From positions 806,001 through 870,000 of the forward strand of contig NC_088939.1 of NCBI RefSeq assembly GCF_033473495.1: 64,000 bases of DNA, written 5' to 3'. The position numbers and the translations under genes were made by a program. The stretch comes from Cercospora beticola (taxonomy: Eukaryota; Ascomycota; Dothideomycetes; Mycosphaerellales; Mycosphaerellaceae). This document shows positions 44,857 to 56,421 of this stretch, piece after piece. Below the pieces are notes generated by a model. That model had not been told where the DNA came from. It saw nothing but the letters and a program-made list of their open reading frames with translations, and searched no databases. The first letter of the stretch is position 1. The number at the start of each line of letters is the position of its first letter.

Positions 44857-45678
44857 CTAGTTGCTACCAGGCGCTGTAAAGGGGTCGGCGTTTCCGCTGA
44901 GAAGCAGTCCAATGATGAGGCCAAACAGCCCAAGTACGGACGAGAAGATTTCGATGACCAGTACTTTGACGAATCTATGTAATGTTAGTAGAGCTTTCTG
45001 GTACCCAGGTCAAAACGAAACTTACAAGCTCGCATCTGCAGCATCGGCGAGCGCTGCACTTGAACCGTTGATGCCTACCGATACGCCACAGATCAAATTG
45101 CACGCGCCGACCAATAGCCCTGACCAGAACAGTGCGTATCCTGTGAAGTAGTTGCCAGCAGAGTATATCCCGGGCCCTGACACGTTCTCCAGCTTCGCAG
45201 AGAACACGATGCTCATGATGACGCCGTAGATGGCCACGACTTCGCAGAAAATGATCGAGATCAAGTTCTTCGTCCGGATTCGTGGTGCCTTTACGCCTCC
45301 TCCGAGGATCGATGTGCCTGTGATAAAAATTCCCCTGTTGCTCGCGTCTCAGCAATCGTCCATGATGATGTTTTCCCACATTTCTCCTTCGCGCGACTCT
45401 TTGCGGGCGTCCACCAGATGTACTGACCATGCTGCTCCCACGACTGATAACCCGATGCAAAGCCCAATGCCCGTTGAAGCCCACGCGTACGGCGATATCG
45501 ATTCGAGGAAGGCGCCGACATTGAAAGCCTCTCCTTCGCCCTGGAAGAGCATATCTGTATTCCCATCTCGTCAGCTTCGCCTCTTCCGCCTCCTGTAGCG
45601 CTCTGTGCTTCGCGTACATAGCCCAATAACGGTGAGGGCGGTGCTCGCGCCAGTGGCGCCCCAGTATAAGCCGCCCAT
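44857..45678 (-). CDS. vma16: V-type ATPase V0 subunit c'' (Vma16)
   Basis: Four exons: 45618-45678, 45428-45554, 45336?-bounded third exon 45026-45334, and 44857-44974; introns 45555-45617, 45335-45427 and 44975-45025. They give 204 aa, the usual c'' size. Splicing joins GLSVVGAAW to [18 protein letters not shown]. Hallmarks are [20 protein letters not shown], then [18 protein letters not shown] with the buried Glu that carries protons, then [21 protein letters not shown]. The C-terminal helix is [19 protein letters not shown]. The subunit is part of the membrane rotor that acidifies the vacuole. The start ([12 protein letters not shown]) is the first ATG in frame. It is divergent from the TFIIA gene. 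Confidence 0.94.
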
Positions 45679-46014
45679 TGTTGTCGCTCGTCCTCGGTGA
45701 TGGATCAGGTGAAAGGCACGTCGAAGATTCACTTGCACGTTTGCCTGTGAGAGCTGTGTGGCTGCATGACATCGGCGAGCTCACAACCTGCGCTAAACCC
45801 TTTTCGGATCGCGGCTCCGCCCCGCCTGGCATGTGCCGCCCTGTATACTCACTTCCAATCTGCCCTTTGTCCTGCCTTCTTTCGCCCCAGACACCTCGAC
45901 AACGATATTTGCTAGGGGGGATCTCACGAACGTCTCATCCGCTCTCCGCGTTCGCCGACAGTAGCGGCACTAGGATCGCTCGACTACGAACACCGCTCGA
46001 AACCGCGATCAAAG
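45679..46014. promoter_or_regulatory. bidirectional promoter, vma16 / toa2
   Basis: 336 bp between outward-facing ATGs of two housekeeping genes. No individual site is claimed. Confidence 0.5.
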
Positions 46015-46481
46015 ATGGCGCAACCGGCGCAACAGGGCTTCTATGAGCTCTACAGAGGCACATCGTATGCGCATGAAAGAACAGGTAGGGGCATAATCGC
46101 TGACCGCTTCACGCAGTATTGGTCTCGCTCTCGCCGACACGCTGGACGATCTGATCAGTTCGAGGAGGATTGAGCCGCAACTTGCTATGCGCATAATGGC
46201 GAACTTCGACCAGCACATCGCGCAAGTTCTCGGAGAGAAGGTCAAGGCACGCATGACATTCAAGGTACGGCATTCAATAGCCAGAGGAGGACAGTTCAAT
46301 ATTGGTTGGTTTGGAGCAAGACTAACGCATCTGATAGGGACATCTCGATGTGTACCGGTTTTGCGACGAAGTCTGGACCTTTGTCATTAAGGACGTCAAG
46401 TTCAAGATGGACAACTCCCAAATGATGGAGGCAGAGAAGGTCAAGATCGTGGCTTGCCAGTCCAAGGACAAAGCGCCGTAG
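46015..46481 (+). CDS. toa2: TFIIA small (gamma) subunit, Toa2
   Basis: Three exons: 46015-46064, 46117-46264 and 46338-46481; introns 46065-46116 and 46265-46337. They give 113 aa, the normal length. The N-terminal four-helix part reads YELYRGTS then [18 protein letters not shown] and [17 protein letters not shown]. The C-terminal beta-barrel strand is [20 protein letters not shown] and ends [15 protein letters not shown] stabilises TBP on promoter DNA. None of these exons exceeds 150 nt, so the gene is nearly invisible to simple ORF scanning. Confidence 0.95.
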
Positions 46482-47071
46482 AAAGACGATTTCAGGTGTG
46501 ATGGCAGACGCGAATCCTTGCATCAAAACTGGCCTAAATTCAGATGGGAACATGAAGCTCGAGTGAAAGTGAAACTTGAAGAGGATTGCAAGGCCTTTCA
46601 TGACACAGTACAATCCTGCAGCCTGGGAGAGGTTGCAACACGATATCCACGAGAACGGAATGACAAGAAACACAAGCGTGCTTATTGAGAGTTAACACGT
46701 CAATGCGCGTGCTTGAGAGGGCGCATAAAGTCGAGAGAGAGTGGCCATTGGGATATGGAGGCACAGACTAAGGCTTTGGTGGTTTTAGAGGCATGCATGC
46801 GGTAGCAGCCATATCACAAGCCCAGATTCGGAAACAGCAGACCGAACGTAGACATGCAGCAATGTCAAATACGCGGAGCTTTTGAACCCAATCTAACAAC
46901 CCTCTGCCACCATAATTCGTCTGTAATGTGCTTCTCAGCAACCTGAATGAACAGTATCGCATCACTCGACTGCTGCCAAGACATAGCACATGCCAAGCCA
47001 CCCCTGCACCTCACTCCATAGCATCGCTTCCATCCTCCTCCTCTATTGGCACTTAGATCTTCACATCCATC
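46482..47071. other. intergenic region
   Basis: 590 bp between two + strand genes. Nothing is recognised beyond the expected 3' UTR and promoter. Confidence 0.35.
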
Positions 47072-47911
47072 ATGGCATTCCGTCCAACTCCTCAGTGGCT
47101 CACATACGCCATCGCATCCGGCGGCTGCGCAGCCCTTAACGGCGTCTTCGCAAAACTCACCACAACCCAATTAACCACAACCTGGGCAACAGCCATCTCA
47201 CACATCCTCGGCATGAGAGACGAAAGTGTAATTGTGGAAGGTCTCGTGCGTGGTGTAAGTAACAATGCAACCCATGGAGTCAGGACTCAAACAATCTAGA
47301 AAAAAACAAGAAGAGAAGCCTCGAACACTACAAGCACCGGCGTCCTATTGCTGAATTATTCTCTATCACAGTTCTTCTTCCTAATGAACCTCGCCTTCAA
47401 CGCCGTAATGTGGGGTCTCTTCACAAACGCCCTCCGTCTCGCATCAAGTACTGTCCGCGTGAGCGTGATCAATACAAGCGCGAATTTCATGCTTACGGCG
47501 ATTTTGGGATGGGTAATTTTTAAGGAATCTCTGCCAGGTAAGCACAATTCAGTTCTTATGCCCAATAACGAATCATGTCGAGCTGACGATTTTTCGTGAT
47601 TGGTAGGTCTGTGGTGGCTCGGCGCCTCATTCCTCGTAGCAGGATCGGTCATCATTGGGAGACGAGAGGAAGGGAAAGATGCTGAGACTGTTGCGGAGAG
47701 AGATCCTACAACCGCGGCCGCTGCTGGCGTGGCCGTAAATTTAGAAACATATACTGATGAGCCGGATGCTCCTCCGCCGAGTGTAAGCAGAACTCCGACC
47801 AGTGCGAATTTGGAGACTGGTGGGGCTTATGCTAGTGATGATAGCGACAGCGAGGCGCCCGAGACGATGGACCTGCTGCGACAAGGCGCAGTACCAGACG
47901 CAAGTAGATGA
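47072..47911 (+). CDS. TMEM42/EamA-like multi-span membrane protein
   Basis: Three exons: 47072-47254, 47372-47537 and 47607-47911; introns 47255-47371 and 47538-47606. They give 217 aa. Four hydrophobic segments form a half-size drug/metabolite-transporter-like unit: WLTYAIASGGCAALNGVFAK; FFFLMNLAFNAVMWGLFTNA; VINTSANFMLTAILGWVIF; and LWWLGASFLVAGSVIIG. TTWATAISHILG lies between the first two. The order and the SSTVRVSVINTSANF block match a fungal family related to vertebrate TMEM42. The C-terminus is a cytosolic acidic Ser/Thr-rich tail ending LLRQGAVPDASR. The transported substrate is unknown. Confidence 0.83.
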
Positions 47912-48441
47912 AAGGATAGCATTGGAAGTGAACTATCACTCTCAGAGATTTTGCCCTTTCGAAGAGCATGCAAGTCTTACCCATTGGCACGAACCTGGTA
48001 AACCCAAGGGCTGACCGAGCGTGGTGAAGCATCGATACTTTATTCACTACCTATGGCAACGCAGGAAGTATGCAAAGAAAGCGAGTGGAATTTGTAAGCA
48101 GGTACTGCTGATTTTCATTCAGTAATGCTTTTTAGCTGAGTATCTCCTCTTCTGTGCTGCATCATCCATTTCATGCATCGTCATCTCATCATAGTCTTCA
48201 CAAAGTCCTCTGCTCTCGGTGCCAAATCCTTGCACTGCTTTCACTGGTCCTCTGTATACTGCAGCTGCAGTTTCCCGTCCTTGTCCTTGAATGACCAGCC
48301 AATGACGACTGGACCTTGCGAGGCATCGGGATCTGGCGATGAAGCTCGACTTGAGGGTGGGAAACCGGACACAGCGGAGTCGCTATCATCGTGTCGCTTC
48401 GCCGGAACGGCAACACGCTCTCCCAAATCCATCGCAGTCTT
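47912..48441. other. convergent 3' intergenic region
   Basis: 530 bp between the TMEM42-like gene and the arc1 gene. No feature is recognised. Confidence 0.35.
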
Positions 48442-49834
48442 CTATCGTACGCTGGCGTTGATCAGAGTTGGCACGGTACACTCGCCCTGCTTGGTTCTCA
48501 ATTTGGCAATCTCGGTCTTGCCGCTGTCTTTGAGCTTCTCGACCTTGGTTGGTTCGTAGGCAACAACCTTGTCCGCAGTCGTCGTGAAGCCGACCTGGTT
48601 GTCTTCCCAGACCTTCTTCTTTGGGTTCAACACAGCGTCAGGCTCGCCCTCGAATCCCTCAAAGTAGACACGCTCACCGGCCGGAGCGTCAGCTGGAGGG
48701 TTGACGAGCTCGACAGGACCAGCATGGTCGTCATCGCCCCGTGGTGAGGCAGCGAGGACCATGGCACATGACTTGATTCCACGCATAGTGACAGGTTTGA
48801 GATTGCAGACTGCCACGATCTTGCGGTTCTGCATCTCCTCGAGTGGGATGAGTCCATTCAAGCCAGAGCACACCGTTCGCACGGTCTTGCCCTCGTACTC
48901 GGATGTGTTGTCTGTGCCCGGAGCATCTCCACAATCGATTGTGCTGACAAAGAGCTTCTCAGCGTCTGGATGTTGGATGGCCTTCAGAATATGCCCCACC
49001 CGGAGATCGATGAGAGCAGGGCCGAACGGCTTGTCTGGGGCTGGGGCATTCTTGGGCTGCTTCGGCTGCTTCTCCTTCTTGGGCTTCTCCTTCTTCTCAC
49101 CAGGTGTTGCTGCACCTACAGCATCTGCCACTTTGTCGCCAAGGTCCTTCTTCTCTTTCTTTGGCTTCTGGTTCTCCGCTTGTTTCGTCGCGTCGCTGGC
49201 TGCGGACGTGACTGTCCCTCCTGCTGCTGCTGCACTGTCTGCACCTGCCGCGGCCGCTGCTGCCTTCTCCTTCTTCTTTCGCTCCTTCTCAGCCTTGGCG
49301 TCGATTGGCTTGATCGGCGACACGACATTGCTGGCGTCGATCTCAACCTTCTCGCTGTCTTCCACCTTCAGGCCGAACAATTCAGCATTCTGGAGGAAGT
49401 CGACGAAGCGTGTGATATGGTGATAGCCTTGTTCTCCGGTGCGCTGCTCTGGTGTCCAGCTCTTCACCACGGGAGCAAGCTTCGTGTAAAGCGCAATGTC
49501 TGCGACACTAGGTTTGCTGCCGAGAATGGTGGTGCGCGATGCGAGGTGGGTGTTCAGGTGGGATAAGCGCTCGGCCGTCTTCGCAGCGTCTTCGTTGGGT
49601 GATGCAATGTGGGCGGCAGTGGTGGACCACTGATCGATGTCTGTCTTCTCGGCGGGCGAGTACTAAACTCACACGTTAGCGATGCTGGGTAGCGCAATTG
49701 ATCGTGTGCCGTACTTCGATGGTTGTAAAGATGGCTGAAGTCAGCTTAGCTGGATCGCTATCTGCTCCCTTGGCCTGAGGGTATGACTTTTCGATGAGGC
49801 TCTTGACCTTGTCGTCCAGAGGTGTTGCTGCCAT
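48442..49834 (-). CDS. arc1: Arc1-type tRNA-binding cofactor of aminoacyl-tRNA synthetases
   Basis: Two exons: 49715-49834 and 48442-49662 (intron 49663-49714, phase 0); 446 aa. The N-terminal GST-C-like domain starts MAATPLDDKVKSLIEKSYPQ and includes GSKPSVADIALYTKLAPVV and HHITRFVDFLQNAELF. A Lys/Ala/Pro-rich linker (EKERKKKEKAAAAAAG) follows. The C-terminal OB-fold tRNA-binding (EMAPII) domain reads LIDLRVGHILKAIQHPDAEK, then VCSGLNGLIPLEEMQNR and NLKPVTMRGIKSCAMVLAAS. Yeast Arc1 binds MetRS and GluRS and delivers tRNA to them. Upstream codons to 50056 are open but begin outside any conserved domain. Confidence 0.93.
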
Positions 49835-50352
49835 ACTGACTATTCGGCTGGACCCAAAACTTCGAGATCGGAATTGTTGTCGTTGTGGGCTATTTCGCTC
49901 TATGCGTTGAAGGGATGTGGGTCGTTTTGTCGCCCTCGCGAGCAGTCGAACAGAGCGAAGAGTCTTCAGTTTGGCGGCCAGTGCAAGTGCTTTGGAAATG
50001 ACGAACGATGTCCCTCTCAAGAAAACAGCACTACAGTCATTGAAGAAGCAGCCCACCAGGAATCCTTGCTAGCGCCTCGGCTCAGCTTCCGAAAGTCAGT
50101 TGCCGTCTCAAGTCTCGTCCCCTTTCTTCCTTCTACGCGTTTGTCTCACGACCAGTATGATATGATTACATTTCTTGCAAGACGTTCTCGTTGTGATCTG
50201 GAATCGCCCAGTTTGAATTTTGCTGAGCCAGCCCAGCCTCTGTTCATGTACGCTACGAAATAGTATGCTAAGCTCCAAACGAGGGACTCGTAAATCGATC
50301 ATCGTAAACGAAAGTCCAACTGACGTAAACCAGCCTCGTATTCCTTCCAGAC
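49835..50352. other. intergenic region
   Basis: 518 bp between the arc1 start and the GH5 stop, both on the - strand. It includes an in-frame extension of arc1 that is judged to be leader. Confidence 0.35.
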
Positions 50353-51587
50353 TCATGCGAACGCCTTCAAAATCGGCGTGTAGGTACTATAAGCCGGACC
50401 ATCCTTAGGCTCAAGGGAGAACATGTAGTTTCCCCACCATGGACCAGCAGACCACCTAAATAAACCATCAGCATCATTTCACGAGTTCACTTTTAGAATA
50501 CGACAACGACTTACCAAGCAGCTCCAGTCCAAACATCCGAATTCTTAACCATATAATTCAACATATCCTTAACAGCAGCCTGACACTGTCCATTAACACC
50601 ACCAGCAAACTCGCCAAGGAAGCCCTTTTTCTTGTTCGCTCGGAGCCAGTTCGTTGCGGCGACGAGGCGTTCGCTACCGATTGTGGCGCTGATACAATTT
50701 GGTGAGGTTCCGCTTCCGTCGGTGTCGAGGTATTGATGCATTTGGTAGATGAGTTTGTTTTCGGTGTCGGTAAGATTGCCCATTGTTTCGGCGTTGGTGA
50801 GGCCGTCGGTGCCTTTGGCTGTTGTCCAGGTCCTGGGTGGTGGGGTTAGTATGGGGATCTTGTATGCGGTGGGTGAAGGGACGGTGCTTACCAGGCGCCG
50901 GTCCAGGCGTTGCCTTCGACGTGGATGGTTTGCTTGGCTCCTGCGGCCTGAGAGAACAAAGGATCAGCAGATTGGTGACGAAAGTGTTTTCGAGACTTAC
51001 CCGGATGCCGTTGATGGCCGCTTGGTTCATATCTGCTACCACACGTCCGGACATGCCCCAGAATCTGTTTATCGAATTAGCAAATCCATGGCAAGACTGT
51101 TTGGATTCAATCCATACTCATTGTTAGTATCATAGATAACCTTATCATTATTCTTATACACCGCGGCAACATTCCTCCACCACGTCCCAAAATCACTCGT
51201 CGAAGTCATGATTTGCCCGTAAAATCTTCCGTAATTATGTGGCTGAATCATAGCATACGCGCCCTTGGAAGTGATGGCATTGATGGTCTGAGTCAAATTC
51301 GCCAAGTAGTATTTTTCGAAGCCAGAAGTCAACCCGCCGGGGGTCAGTCTTTCCTGCTGGATGTTGATGCGAAAGACATTGAAGCCTGAGTCGATTTTGC
51401 CCTGGATCGTGGAGAGATCTGGCCAGATGTAGTCTTTGTTGTAGAGACCTGGGAGAGCTGTGCCGAACTCGGGACCAGCTTCGTTGATTCCAAGATATTG
51501 GAGTTTGCGGCCACGGCTTTCGAGAGTTGGGGCGCTGGTTGCTAGGCCAAGGAGGGCCGCCAGGGCTAGGATGTGGGTGGAAAGCAT
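50353..51587 (-). CDS. secreted GH5 endo-beta-1,4-glucanase
   Basis: Five exons with introns 51065-51117, 50948-51000, 50833-50891 and 50456-50514; 336 aa. It starts at ATG 51587 with signal peptide [19 protein letters not shown]. The GH5 barrel shows [33 protein letters not shown], the acid/base in YDTNNE (Glu157, split across the first junction), [29 protein letters not shown] and the nucleophile in LGEFAGG (Glu271). It ends [20 protein letters not shown]. No cellulose-binding module is present. It cleaves internal bonds in cellulose or related glucans during plant-wall degradation. Confidence 0.94.
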
Positions 51588-52136
51588 TCCGAAATGATTG
51601 TTGGTTGTAATGAGCGAGATGGCTGTTCGTGTTCGAAGCTTGCTGAGGAGAGAAGGGCTGTCGAGCAGCAAAAGGTCAGACATATATGCTTCCACGGTTT
51701 GGGCTCTGTCAAGAGCAGGTCACAGCCATGAGTGCCTTCGTTGGACGCGACTCCGCATTTGACAAGCCAGTGTTACCTCTGCGGATCTTTTGTCTCCGTA
51801 GCAGAGATGGCGTTGTGTCTCCACAGCCTGCGTGGTGCTCCAGTGACACGCCCCAGTTCAGAAATCACTGTACTTCTTCAGCCTGAAATTTGCCAACTAG
51901 CACTTTGAAACGAAGCCACAGGGCTAAGCGAAGAACATAGATGTTCGGTGTCACGGTCCGCCAGGCCATACTATACTTTGGTCAGCTAGCTACCTCAGCC
52001 CTAGAGGAGAGTATAGGACCTTGCACGGATTAACGAGACGATTCGATGCTTCAAAGGCTTATTCGTTCCAGTAATCAGGTGTGACAGGTCGCAAAAGGCT
52101 CGGTTGTATGCCGATGGGACATCCTCCACAAGGTCA

Positions 52137-52188
52137 GCGCGAGCCCTTCTAAGGAGAGGGGGAAAATTCGACTAGGGAGAGGGGGAAA
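52137..52188 (+). repeat. left terminal inverted repeat
   Basis: Pairs with 52475-52523; contains a 3-nt insertion (tct) relative to the right copy. Confidence 0.85.
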
Positions 52189-52474
52189 TGTAATCCACGT
52201 AATGCTCCACGACACTCGACCTGCACGACACTGCCGCCTCTCTCGATACTCGCCTTCGGCTCGGTCTCGTTCGTTGCCTAAAAAGAAATATGCTCGCTAC
52301 TTCGAACGACGTGCTTGCCTTACGCGCTCGGGTATCGTACGTCGTCGCTGTGCTCGTACCTCGCTGCTCCGAGTACTCACTTCGCTCGCAAGCTCGCCTC
52401 GCTTGTCCGAGCATAATGTTAAATCCTAGGGGAGTCAGAACTATGCGGCACTTCCGCTTTGAGGATATGTTTGT

Positions 52475-52523
52475 TTTCCCCCTCTCCATAGTCGAATTTT
52501 CCCCCTCTCCTTAGGGCTCGCGC
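52475..52523 (-). repeat. right terminal inverted repeat
   Basis: Reverse complement of 52137-52188 with one substitution and the 3-nt gap. Followed at once by the target-site duplication at 52524-52530. Confidence 0.85.
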
Positions 52524-54202
52524 AAGGTCAGTTGACCCTGCGCTTGATTTAATATATCTGATGCGATTTGCTGGTCGGACTGGGTCGTTTCCGAATAGCT
52601 TATATGCATGTTTAATTGCACGTCTTCGATCCTTCCGGGATCTCGTTCCAGGGAGCCTCTGGCTCTCGTTGTTCTTTCTATACGAGCGGTATGCAGCATA
52701 GTCATCAAGACGGAGTCTTTGGTTCACGGGGATTTAGGCTGATGTGGAACACGTGAGCTGGTGGGTACTCCCCAATATGGCACCTTCCTGGCGGTAAGTC
52801 TTCAGATCGATTTCGTGTTGTTGCTCTGCCTTGTAGGTGTGATAGGTGGCGGTCTGTGTATGATGCAGTCAGTTGATGGAACAGCTTCCTTCGTGCATCA
52901 TCGTTGTCCCCCAAAGCGTTGCGCTTCAGCATAGTCTGTGGCCAGGCTAGGCCGGGCGTTCATGTCCCAGCAAGTGTCCTCGGACATCGGATCCTACGAT
53001 TTCTGCAGATTTGACTCGGAACAGCAGTCTGGACGCCTGCGTCTACACAGAATTAGTAAATTAGATCACGGCGATTTCTCCGCCATACAGCATAGTTGCT
53101 GCGAGTGACGACTGTAGGCGCCTCGCGTGGTAGGGAACACGTGTTCAAAGACATCTGCGGGGATTCATTTCACGGCCAAGCAGAGTCTCGAACGCATCGC
53201 TCAGCTCAGTCGCTTGCGAGATTGCTGTGGCCATCGTGTGTATCTCACGCCCCGACGGCTTCTGTCTCCGGTCCGGAGTGTGCTTCAAGCGTCGCCCAAG
53301 GTCGACCCCATATGGCGCTGAGTCGGCAAGTGCTCCGTCTGGCCCTTTCTGTGCGCTCGAGTGATGGCGACAGCTTGTCTCGATTTCGAACCTACTCCAA
53401 ACTGCTCTTCTTCGATCACACCGGACGCACCCGCTCTTTCCAGAGAGCCCCGCTGCTCAACCGCGGAGATTGTGATTTGTTCGATACGCACCGTGCTGTA
53501 ATTCAGCTCCCGTCTCCTGCTACAATCAATGTGGCCTTGGGTGATGCTGTTCAGTCCGGGCTGTGAGTGGATGCTCTTTCAGTGGTTCAGCTGCCAAGGC
53601 AGGCACCCCTCGATCGGGGCCTTGCAAACCTGAGGCAACAACTACTCACCTCCAACGACAACCACGGGACAAACCCAAATATCCTTCATCACTACCTCCT
53701 ATCTCACGTTCCATTGTGCCATCGCATAGCCCACGATCCTGTTCCCGCCGATTCTCCTTCCACAGAGGTCGACTCGTCGCTGCATGTGAACGGAAAATGT
53801 CCATTTGCGCTAGCCATTGGCGCTTCTTATTATGCTTCCTGCAGCTTTGCATGTCATGCCTATGCATGTCTCTCGAAGCTATGCTACTGCAGCCATCGAC
53901 CTCGAGCGTCTACCGTGTAAGATGAGAGGAAAAGGTAAGCACAAAGCTACCAATTCTTCATTAGTACTGCCGCAACCTGCTCTTAAGCCTCGACCCTCAG
54001 ATCCCATTGGACGACTCATTCTGGCATCAAGTAGCTCTGGAGCTGTAACTTTTCTGCAACCACACCGCAAAGTCTCGAGTGACCGTAGCCTGCGTCATAG
54101 TGCAATAACCCTTTTAGGTTTTAGGTTTCACATATATCTGATCGGTCTTCACATTTCAACTTCACCATACAGCCAGAAAGCGGCGGAGGACCTCATGCTA
54201 TT

Positions 54203-55876
54203 ATGCCAGGACAATCGACAAAGTCAGAAGACTTCGGTGGCGAATCAGAGCCTTATCCCGACTCATTGTGGGAATGGCTCTCGGATGAAGGGTCGAACAA
54301 TCGCACTCGGCCTGCGTTCTATGCGTACAATGGTCAAACGAGAGAGGTCACAACATCTCTGGAATATGGAAAACTTCTTGACCGCGTTGAGATACTAGCT
54401 GGTGCGTGTACCAGCTCCGGAATTGCAGCTCGCGACACGATTCTTGTCATCCTGGACAATTCCGCCGCAGAATACTGGACCGTATTGTTTTGGCTGGCAG
54501 TGAGACTGGGTTTAGCGTTCGCGCCTCTGGATACCAGTATCTTCAGGCGACCCGAAGAGCTCCAGTCCATGGTCGAGTTACTCGAGCCGAAGGTAGTTGT
54601 AGTGCAGCATATGGACTGCGCTCGGGAATGGGACAAAATGGCATTCGAACAAACGCCAGTGTTGCGGCTCGTATGTGAGACGCCGACTGAGCAGTCTCCG
54701 ACCTGGACAATACTGGATACATTGGGAGCCGCGAAAGAATCCGCACCTTATCCGGAAGTTCATCTCGATGATGTTGCCATGATCGTCAACACGAGTGGGT
54801 CCACAAATCTGCCCAAATGCTGTCCCATAACTGTACGCATGCTCATCTCCGAGATCCGGCAGTACCACTCTATGCATCTTTCGAGGTTCACCCCCTCGGC
54901 AAAGCATCTTATCTCAATATCGATATCACGTCCAATCGCCTATCTGGCGTGTGTTAACACCTGGAGAGGAGGTGGCGCGACAGTCTTCGTCAGCGGAGGT
55001 TTCGATGCCAACACAACTTCTGCAGCAATTCAGGATCTGGCTTGTACACACGCATGGTTTGTGCCTGCGATGATCAATATCCTACACGCTGCCAAGGATC
55101 CCACCACTCTGGAAAGTCTCCAGACCGTGTTTATGTCAGGAGACACAGCTGGCAAGGAGGCTATTGAGAAAGCGAGAAGTCTGTTGCCTTCCGACTGCCA
55201 TATGATCCCGCATTGGGGTATGTCAGAAGGAGCTCCACTTTTTGGATACACTAAATCCGAGGAAATCAGTTTCGAGAAGAGTTCGGCCATTGCTGGCATC
55301 GGACGTGCATTACGTGGAACAAGAGTGCGGATCTGCAAAAGCGGCTGCGTTTCAGTTGTTCCACAAGGAGAGCAGGGTGAACTCCATGTCAATTCCGATT
55401 CAATGATAGACCACTACCTTGGGAATCGAAGCGAAGAAGACTTTTACGATGACGATGCAGGGCGATGGTTCAAAACGGGCGATACTGCCGTTATGGATGC
55501 TTCTGGGATCATCTACATCGTTGGCCGAACGAAGGATATCATTGTCTACAGAGGCAGGAACATTGTTCCCGCTGTGATACAGAGACACCTTCAGGCAAAA
55601 TTTCCTGCAGAATGGGTAGTCGTTGGACTCAAACATGAGTTGAACGGTGAGGTACCTGCTGTCGTCACGAAGGAGCTCCCAACAACAAAAGACGATGTAC
55701 TAGGGTATGCGAAGCACGCCAACATCGAGGATTCTCATCTGGCAGGTGGAATTCATACATTGAAAGAGCTGGGATTTGAAGATTGGCCTTACAATGCGAC
55801 TAACAAAATACAGAAGCGAGATTTGATTACCGCCATCGAGAGTATGCGGTCGCAGAATCGCGAGCAGGCGATCTGA
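54203..55876 (+). CDS. stand-alone adenylate-forming enzyme (AMP-binding, acyl-CoA synthetase-like)
   Basis: A single exon of 557 aa. The ANL-superfamily motifs appear in order: phosphate loop NTSGSTNLPKC (about 196-206, Asn and Cys replacing the usual Gly residues), WGMSEGAPLFGY, hinge WFKTGDTAVMDASG, GRTKDIIVYRGRNIVP, and the C-terminal lysine in NATNKIQKRDL. There is no carrier-protein or reductase domain, so it probably makes an acyl-CoA or acyl-adenylate on its own. The next gene, on the same strand 545 bp downstream, is an AtuA-family protein, and the two may act in one catabolic route for a branched or terpenoid acid. The substrate is not predictable. Confidence 0.88.
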   Translation: MPGQSTKSEDFGGESEPYPDSLWEWLSDEGSNNRTRPAFYAYNGQTREVTTSLEYGKLLDRVEILAGACTSSGIAARDTILVILDNSAAEYWTVLFWLAVRLGLAFAPLDTSIFRRPEELQSMVELLEPKVVVVQHMDCAREWDKMAFEQTPVLRLVCETPTEQSPTWTILDTLGAAKESAPYPEVHLDDVAMIVNTSGSTNLPKCCPITVRMLISEIRQYHSMHLSRFTPSAKHLISISISRPIAYLACVNTWRGGGATVFVSGGFDANTTSAAIQDLACTHAWFVPAMINILHAAKDPTTLESLQTVFMSGDTAGKEAIEKARSLLPSDCHMIPHWGMSEGAPLFGYTKSEEISFEKSSAIAGIGRALRGTRVRICKSGCVSVVPQGEQGELHVNSDSMIDHYLGNRSEEDFYDDDAGRWFKTGDTAVMDASGIIYIVGRTKDIIVYRGRNIVPAVIQRHLQAKFPAEWVVVGLKHELNGEVPAVVTKELPTTKDDVLGYAKHANIEDSHLAGGIHTLKELGFEDWPYNATNKIQKRDLITAIESMRSQNREQAI

Positions 55877-56421
55877 AACTACAACGCTATACGATTGTTT
55901 ATTGAGCGCGCTAGTCGATGGTCGAATTGAAGGAAGGACCGGCATGCCTTACAAAGAGTGCCTTCTGTTGCCATACACATCTTCGAGTGCTTGCAACCGT
56001 CTATCATGGGAGGATGAAGACGTGCACACTTTTTAGGGAGCATGTCGCGACCACGCTGCATGTCCACCATCTGACATCGCATTCAGGGTGTCGCGCTTGG
56101 CGTCACGACTTCACCTTGAACTTTCCCTCTGCATTTCATATCACAACATCATCTCCAATCAATAGCGACTATACCTGCGCTTCGCTCCCCATCGAATTGT
56201 GATCACGGAAAGACTATGCATCGATTTCATGACTCGCCAGCTCAATGTCTGCTGCAGGTGACCCCGCAATTGGCGTCCGCCGCTGTACCTGCATCCTTAG
56301 TCTAGGCCGAGGGCTACGACGGGCCTCCACATTAGACTTCGGATACTTCGGTTCTCTTCTCTAGATCTACAATATGTCTAGAGAGTCACCTTGCCTAGGC
56401 AGTCCTCTCGAATATTCCATC
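55877..56421. other. intergenic region
   Basis: 545 bp between two + strand metabolic genes. No feature is recognised. Confidence 0.35.

Larger units (their letters stand above)
52137..52523. mobile_element. MITE-like non-autonomous inverted-repeat transposon
   Basis: The 387-bp element has terminal inverted repeats of 52 bp (52137-52188) and 49 bp (52475-52523). They start GCGCGAGCCCT and align with one 3-nt gap and one mismatch. Each repeat carries an internal direct duplication of ggagagggggaaa. It is flanked by direct repeats aaggtca (52130-52136 and 52524-52530), or 8 bp if the shared C is counted. No transposase is encoded. An 8-bp duplication would point to the hAT superfamily. Confidence 0.85.
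51588..54202. other. gene-poor stretch containing a mobile element
   Basis: About 2.6 kb between the GH5 start and the adenylate-forming enzyme start. It holds the inverted-repeat element at 52137-52523. Right of it, - strand ORFs at 52511-52932 read protein-like but were not recognised; they could be remnants of an older element. Nothing is supported between 53100 and 54200. Confidence 0.5.

Noticed and set aside
53096..53566. 156-codon + strand ORF
   Set aside because: No recognised domain, Ser/Arg-rich random composition and overlapping ORFs in other frames.
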